A stretch of 64,000 nucleotides of DNA from Blakeslea trispora (lineage: Eukaryota; Mucoromycota; Mucoromycetes; Mucorales; Choanephoraceae). Location of the stretch: positions 372,001-436,000 of the forward strand of contig JAIWNE010000001.1 in the NCBI GenBank assembly GCA_025331445.1, given 5' to 3'. Numbering within the stretch: the first letter of the stretch is position 1; every line of letters starts with the position of its first letter. The notes below the pieces were generated by a model, which did no database searches, was not told the DNA's origin, and saw only the letters and a list, made by a program, of their open reading frames with translations. Both the position numbers and the translations under genes were made by a program. Shown here piece after piece: positions 59,401 through 64,000 of this stretch.

Positions 59401-60203
59401 AAGAAGATTATTCAAAGGAGGAAGAAGAAGATACGAAGATGGCTGAAATAGATGACCTACTTGGTCTGGTTACACCTTTGCGTCGACATGCGGCAGCACA
59501 AGTGATAGAGGCATTATCACTTGAGCTTGAATTGATTTGGCTTACTGAAACTAATTCTATCCAAGAAAAGCGAAAGAACTCATGCCCTATTCAACTAGAA
59601 AACCCGTCAGGTATTGTGACGTTCATGACAGATGACCTTCATCGTATTTCGGGTCATCGACAGCTTTTATGTGCCCGGTCTCCTATTTTCGAGGCTCTAC
59701 TAAGTGGAGATTATGCAGAAACACAATCAACTGATGCTATACCCATCCGCGATGTTTCTTTCCATAGCTTGAAGCTATTTATCGATACGATTCATCAGCT
59801 GAACCAAGAGAATACCAACGCACTTGATCAGACATCTTGGCAAGATATCGTTGAGCTCCTCAAGATTTCGGACAGGTTTGGCTCTACTATTGTTAAAGAT
59901 TTATGTGAGGATTGGGTTATTGAAAAGGTGAGACATATAACGCTTAATAAGGATCAACGTATGGACTGCTTGGAAGGTATGATGAGACTCTACCGACAAT
60001 GTCGAGACCCAATTGAAAAGGATGCTGGCATTTCATCCGATACATGGCCATTTGCTACTGTTTTACGAGAGAGTCTAAAGGCCATCATCCAATATATGTC
60101 TGAATCATCCCAAACCCAAACTTTCTTGGAAATGGTGAAAGAGAAGAATGTTGAAGAACTAGATGCTTTCTGTGATAGCGCTGCTAGCTTGCTGCGAAAA
60201 TAA
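56469..60203 (+). CDS. large helical-repeat protein with C-terminal BTB/POZ domain (ARMC5-like layout)
   Basis: Intronless frame of 1244 residues from the ATG at 56469. The first thousand residues are almost entirely alpha-helical with Leu-rich repeating segments (ILNLVFSLCFKNDRMRERIG, GVKHLVRWLQYKEPSIQFYSL), as in ARM/HEAT-type superhelices. An acidic stretch (EYEEEDYSKEEEEDTKM) follows near residue 980. A BTB/POZ domain spans about 1045-1150 (VTFMTDDLHRISGHRQLLCARSPIFEALLSGDY). ARM repeats followed by a C-terminal BTB is the layout of ARMC5, a CUL3 adaptor that targets RNA polymerase II in animals; BTB domains generally recruit CUL3 ubiquitin ligases. Orthology to ARMC5 is not shown, so only the layout is claimed. 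The absence of introns in such a long gene is unusual here. Its 3' end faces the RhoGAP gene across 121 bp. Confidence 0.8.
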   Translation: MSQTQQPDTSLRTIYSALKNANNAKSIQYKASLAEASTLTIDHILRRVLGYAKQSENKEWPPYRLAQILNLVFSLCFKNDRMRERIGLASFKASLRWAIELLSDPNQDATTARYTLKFVCTVLESIDHSAVSKSLLFDFKNRQGVKHLVRWLQYKEPSIQFYSLCAINVQCTNFIEELNQSLDLYTFAISSMSNIPSILETLLTAPNKDMSEYESQLKQHMQICQLLKSMFKHSAPEKLCEFIDSVLFRQLAQVWCAVCQYEYLISMREEASMSSKSPQKLLYLLCSIIHSCTTTSRKAASCISEEQLRAKWQPVLALMMQRWIYDTCCTMNTPVCTPESLKVSRFVMGKMLQISLDVVPVLQHHMYWLDYVDQAVCDLVNFIMAYVSQPILPEHATTIGKPNTVLHTNLCIDVEERNYQFDAKMMQENQDLFVLILESLIQHIQLASNALIELISGRAAWCLKSIATVLFYGDQLNSSPLRSRMMKLNIFFLHYGSAIEVFATSTTNITPFIWGPTIDLAKQGLLTATTLSADNTDLSAEVSTVVYKAKRAFVSLEKISSYHRACERLVDCDVFQLVDISLVPEGRIIEKASLLTMYAQYGRFLAVLSRRTAFVRTKLRDQYHLFPITLKLLNEAVELKEKQRLAITEEGLDDHIYKGWNQLISSCLMLVSSFQYDETSMNKWLCYKQEEQDGTNRTSSVLPLLLDVLFPWRKQTSVSQQKEDTLKYIKSDLDVMKRAAQLLDQLSYNYLCGRQIIKDTSVLSNLSTLMICLAENEQHLKHIDDAQHSDAMSNPRVDDDKRELLYGKSEIEGSSPSTTEPETALPIEENEKDEKACPAIQCANYLKRSAIRILISHENIQINILSDVFTSFFRPMIQHPSMGAVCSKWRHAICDELFEKRMPDFQRLYEFTDNTDEAIKLHDFTAVAVAYLAMGAPSSDEWNVVLGLNLSKNQSVTVTRNVFGMLCQMLVFELEYEEEDYSKEEEEDTKMAEIDDLLGLVTPLRRHAAAQVIEALSLELELIWLTETNSIQEKRKNSCPIQLENPSGIVTFMTDDLHRISGHRQLLCARSPIFEALLSGDYAETQSTDAIPIRDVSFHSLKLFIDTIHQLNQENTNALDQTSWQDIVELLKISDRFGSTIVKDLCEDWVIEKVRHITLNKDQRMDCLEGMMRLYRQCRDPIEKDAGISSDTWPFATVLRESLKAIIQYMSESSQTQTFLEMVKEKNVEELDAFCDSAASLLRK

Positions 60204-60324
60204 AGAAGCCCTATCAAACGAAGACTGAAAGAGTATGTATATACTTGATATGTGTAGAATGGATTCTCATGTCATTTTTTCTTATGGTTTCCTTGTTTTC
60301 TTTTTTCTTTTATTGCCATCACTT
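60204..60324. terminator. shared 3' region of two convergent genes
   Basis: Only 121 bp separate the stop codons of the BTB gene (+) and the F-BAR/RhoGAP gene (-). It must hold both 3' ends, so the untranslated regions probably overlap. T/C-rich runs (60276-60314) fit a termination region. Confidence 0.5.
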
Positions 60325-62576
60325 CTATTCCTCTTCAAATATTTCTGTATAGTTCTCTAGAATAGTTTGAACAACTTTTGCTTGCAGTTGTGATTCTGCA
60401 AAGCGTTGGTTATCTTGAATAACCATTTGCATTTGTGAACCAGATTCATTACTCATCAAAGTCAAGCCAAAAATTGTAGCAAGGTTAGCTGCACCCATCT
60501 TGTTAAACCGTTGGTAGGATTGAACCCTAATCAGTCGAATTTTAATCATTCTTTTCTAAAGACGATTTGCCCTAGTATGTCTTACTTACTTGTGAAGATG
60601 GCACATGAGATATTTCAAAGTGGCATAGTGTGCATCTGATAACTCGTTGATAATTGTATGTAATCCGATAACTCGGTTACGATCATCAGGTAATTCTAAT
60701 TTAGCCAGTCAATCGTTGTCCAAGAAAAATAAAACGAGGATTTGCATATAACTTACTTGCTGCTTCCAAGAATTGATGATAAGTGGCAGAAGGGAAAAGA
60801 GGATCAGGAAGCTCTCTAAACCAAAGCTTCAGCACACCGGTAACATTGTTGATATCTGATAAATCTTCCTCGGATATCGGATTGGGGTCCGCATTCTCAA
60901 ATTTGTATTTGAGTTTCTGTATCTTACTACTTGTACCTGACAAGCGATAGATACCCACTGAACTCAAAGCGTATTTTTCAACCACAGTAGCGCATTGCTT
61001 CAAAATATCAGGTACCATGTCTTCAGACATCTCTGCTTGCTGTTCAAGAGAAACACCGAATATTCTGTTGTTACCGAAATGCCCATTTCCCATCTAATTT
61101 TGAGCATGTTAAGCCTATTTTAGATCGACTGCCTTCATTCGTGAATACCATACCACATGATCATGCTGAACATTGTCTGTCTTCTGTATCTTTGTACTTC
61201 GTTCTGTGCATAACCTCACAAATTCTGCCCAGTCAGACTCTCTGTCGATTTTGGTGATCAAGCCTCTCAATCCATTACCTAGATGGCATAGTTAAGGCTC
61301 TCTATTCATATTCCCTTTTCTTTTTCTTACCTTGATCATTATCTAGTGCTAAACCGTCTTCTGTTAGAGCCTGTTCAAAGGTATAAGCATAACTAGCTAA
61401 CTGATATCGAAGGGCTACACTGCATTCATCATCTACTGCTTTCAAGTCCTATACCGAGAGAAAATCAGCCCTGTTTTCTCATTTTGGTTTTGTCATTAGG
61501 TAATTTACTCGAAGTATTTTTGGTAGATGTGTCTCGTAGTATTCTGTATGTGCCTGAATTGTTTTCTTCTGTTGAATTTTGTACTGAGCATCTGCAGCAT
61601 CCATCTTATTTCGACAATCATTTTCTGTTCGATCAAGCTAAATCCATGTGTCAAGAAAAGACATAAAGATTGCCAAAAAAAAATACTAACCTGAGCAGGC
61701 GTTCTACTTGATCTAAAAATATTTTTCTTTGATGTTTGTGTAGGTTCTTGGTTTCTTTGTGATACGGCTCTTCCCCACTCCTCATTGGTGTTTTCAAACT
61801 TTTGCTTACTCTAATTGTCCTGTCAATAATTCAATCAAATCTCTATAGAGTGTTGGTATCTACCTTTTCGAGTTGCAAATCCGCGTCAGCCACCAGTTTT
61901 TCATAATGCATTCCAGCATCTTTGATCTGAAGATGAATTTGTATCAAAAGAAGCCACACTAATCGATACATCCTCTTTTTCTTATATACTCTTGTCATCA
62001 AGCATACCTTTTTTCTGTCTTTCTCTATATTTCTTCCAAGTGATAAAAGATCCTCCGCTAAATCCGAAATAGAAGTAGCAAACTTGATTCGTTGATTCCC
62101 GATAATTTCATGAACTTTCAACATAGATATCCAAACATCACCAAATGTTCTGTAGATTTTGTTTAACAGATAAGCAATATACCTTATTGAAGCATGATTT
62201 ACCCTGATTTTGGATGTGCTTTGTCAAATGCCTCAGCAGTTGAGTGGGCTACTTTTACCATATCTCTGCCATAGCTTTCTTCCAGAAATGCTCTTTTCTT
62301 CAAAAAGGTGGATATGTCCTAAAGAATTGACAGTCAATTGTCTTTTTTCGTTGTTACCACATGAACAATCTTGTTACTTTAGTCACTTGTGAATCGCCTT
62401 TGACTTTCTCTAATAGTGCATGCAAGCCACCCTATTGTATAGAAATCAATCATTCTTTTTATTGTTATTCAATCAAGTAGTCTTGCGCTTACTTCGAGTT
62501 CTGCCATTTGACCAATAAGATCGCTTGAATGTGTGTTTCCTTCTGTATACATATCTGGATTGTTTGCAGTCATCAT
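60325..62576 (-). CDS. F-BAR and RhoGAP domain protein (Rgd1/Rga8-like)
   Basis: Twelve exons (62493-62576, 62378-62431, 62203-62318, 62008-62149, 61864-61926, 61691-61810, 61509-61637, 61331-61448, 61154-61278, 60757-61093, 60590-60695, 60325-60526) total 1596 nt, 531 residues. The N-terminal half is an F-BAR domain: FLKKRAFLEESYGRDMVKVA, VHEIIGNQRIKFATSISDLAEDL, then long coiled helices. The C-terminal half is RhoGAP: FGVSLEQQAEM, the arginine finger in GIYRLSGTSSKIQKLK, GVLKLWFRELPDPLFP and KMGAANLATIFGLTLM. F-BAR domains bind and bend membranes, while the GAP switches off Rho/Cdc42 GTPases. In yeasts such proteins act at the septum and growing tip. It is compact compared with Rgd1 (about 670 residues) and has a short linker. 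The start is the first of two adjacent ATG codons. Confidence 0.94.
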
Positions 62577-64000
62577 TTTTATCCTCTTTTGTTTAATTCG
62601 TATATAGCTTGGAAAATATCAATAAAGTGAGAAAAGGCGAAAAAAGAAAAAAAAAAAAAGGGAGAAAGTGAACAATACATTCTATTGCTAAGGAAAAAAA
62701 AGTTCCGTAAACTTTGTGATGAATAAGGAGAGATGGTAAACGATTTCCTTTTTAAGAAAATGAAAAATGTTGCTGTATTTGCAGTGTCTTGACCATTCTT
62801 GCACATGTGATACACTTTGTTTTAGCTATACCGGGCATACACTTACTTGGCTGTTCTTGCTTATTAGCTTAAAGCATCAGTAATCTCAAGGATTATCAAT
62901 ACAATCAAGTTGTTTCTTAGAAGCAAGGGTTCATACTGAGTAGATGCTAGCACCTTTATTATGAGCAACAGCTTACACTACACGTTATTTATTTATTTCT
63001 AAAGACCAAAATGTTGAATACTGAACAGTAGAGCTCATAAATCAGTCAGAATTCTATAGAAAATTGTTTTCAAGAAAAGAGGGAGTAACAATTTGTATAA
63101 TAAAACAAGTTATAATGAACCAAAAAATTAGGCATAGGAAAAAGAAGCAAATCAGCCATGAACAAGTTCGCTTGAATGTCTTTTTTTTTTGCAGTCAGCA
63201 ATCAATAAATCATCTGTCAAACTGACATACTTGAGTGAGCATACACCCAGGAACATATAGATGTTTACCTTTGTCTTTTCGACAAATCCAAGATTTCTCA
63301 TATCAAAAAAATTCAGAGCTACACAAATTCCCTTTGCATCATGAATAGCTACTTCTCGTTTACATTATCTGAATTCACATAGGTTGATACATTCAATCAA
63401 AGATTTGTTCTTTGTCTTAATATCTCTGCCATCTTCCACTATACTAAACATGTGAAATTTCGTTTACTTTTTGCTATTTTTCCCGAAAATAATATATAGG
63501 ATAAACGAAGGGGAATTTGTCAATTCTCTTTGCAAATACAACCAAGCCGATTCAGATGGTTTTACTGCTCTTTTTCTTTGCTTGGTCTTTCCATCACTAC
63601 TTTGCTTTTCTCTCGTAAATTAGATAGTGACACTGCAAATACATTGAGTGTTACGCGAGATATACTTGGACCGAAATTATTAAACTCGAATCAGTAGCTT
63701 AGCTATACTTGAGCTGAAAATGAAACTAATGCTAAAGAGCAGAGAGCCAAGTTTAGTACTGTATACATTCAAATGTTAAAAAAAAAGAATAAAAAAGCAA
63801 AAGAAAATAACAAAAAGCTTGATTTTATGTACAAAATAGTAGGATTCTGATACATGATTGGATAATCGAGCTGACGTCGCGGTTTCTTTTCTTACTCCGG
63901 GATCATGACATTGGTGAACCCCCAGCAAACAGTCAAGTTTTTTTTTTTTTGGCTAGTTGTTACTGATCCCCTCTTTCTTTCTTATTTAATACCTCAGTAT
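62577..64000. other. intergenic region to the right edge
   Basis: 1.4 kb; the first 250 bp are upstream DNA of the F-BAR/RhoGAP gene and include A- and T-rich runs. No gene is supported to the edge of the window. Confidence 0.55.

Overview
The window reads as nuclear DNA of an early-diverging filamentous fungus, most likely a Mucorales member of the Mucoromycota. The evidence is A/T-rich intergenic DNA full of A, T and CT tracts; many short introns (about 50-80 nt, GTAAGN...YAG); pyrimidine-rich stretches just before start codons; and a gene set mixing fungal genes with ones lost from budding yeast (an SMG9 homologue and a WDR48/UAF1 homologue). The mobile elements also fit: a chromodomain Ty3/gypsy element, Tc1/mariner, a LINE fragment and a GCR1_C/Crypton-type DNA-binding domain. 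No species is claimed. No tRNA, rRNA or CRISPR was found.

Layout. 0-8 kb: a small two-exon membrane protein (-), a PUS9/RPUSD2-type pseudouridine synthase of six exons (-), decayed coding-like DNA beside a near-perfect 91-bp inverted repeat that looks like a foldback MITE, and a frame-disrupted gene (+) with a possible PD-(D/E)XK-like motif. 8.1-13.3 kb: an intact 5.1-kb Ty3/gypsy chromovirus (-) with identical 242-bp LTRs, a 5-bp target duplication, a likely self-priming primer-binding site, a 3' polypurine tract and a 15-nt copy of that tract inside pol. 15.6-16.8 kb: a 5'-truncated, frameshifted LINE. 17.7-22.4 kb: SWR1 chromatin remodeller (+). 26.5-27.8 kb: a MAX/MYC-like bHLH factor (+). 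30.8-31.4 kb: ribosomal protein eL42 (+). 32.1-34.1 kb: a GCR1_C-domain gene (-) with a frame break and a Tc1 transposase (-) lacking its second catalytic Asp. 34.2-42.3 kb: a minus-strand series of C2 protein, ECL1-like zinc protein, MAM33/p32 and WDR48. 43.1-48.1 kb: alanyl-tRNA synthetase and a SEC14/CRAL-TRIO protein (+). 49.7-50.8 kb: an intronless unknown (-). 54.5-62.6 kb: SMG9 (-), divergent from a helical-repeat/BTB protein (+), which converges on an F-BAR/RhoGAP protein (-).

The host genes are mostly housekeeping: translation (eL42, AlaRS, PUS), RNA surveillance (SMG9), chromatin (SWR1), ubiquitin control (WDR48), mitochondria (MAM33), and lipid or cytoskeletal signalling (CRAL-TRIO, C2, F-BAR/RhoGAP). 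They do not form an operon-like pathway. The mobile DNA lies between them.

Exon joins were worked out by eye from splice consensus and reading-frame continuity. Where joined exon lengths summed exactly to an open frame this is stated. Individual splice sites may be off by a base or two. No database search was possible, so family names rest on recognised motifs.
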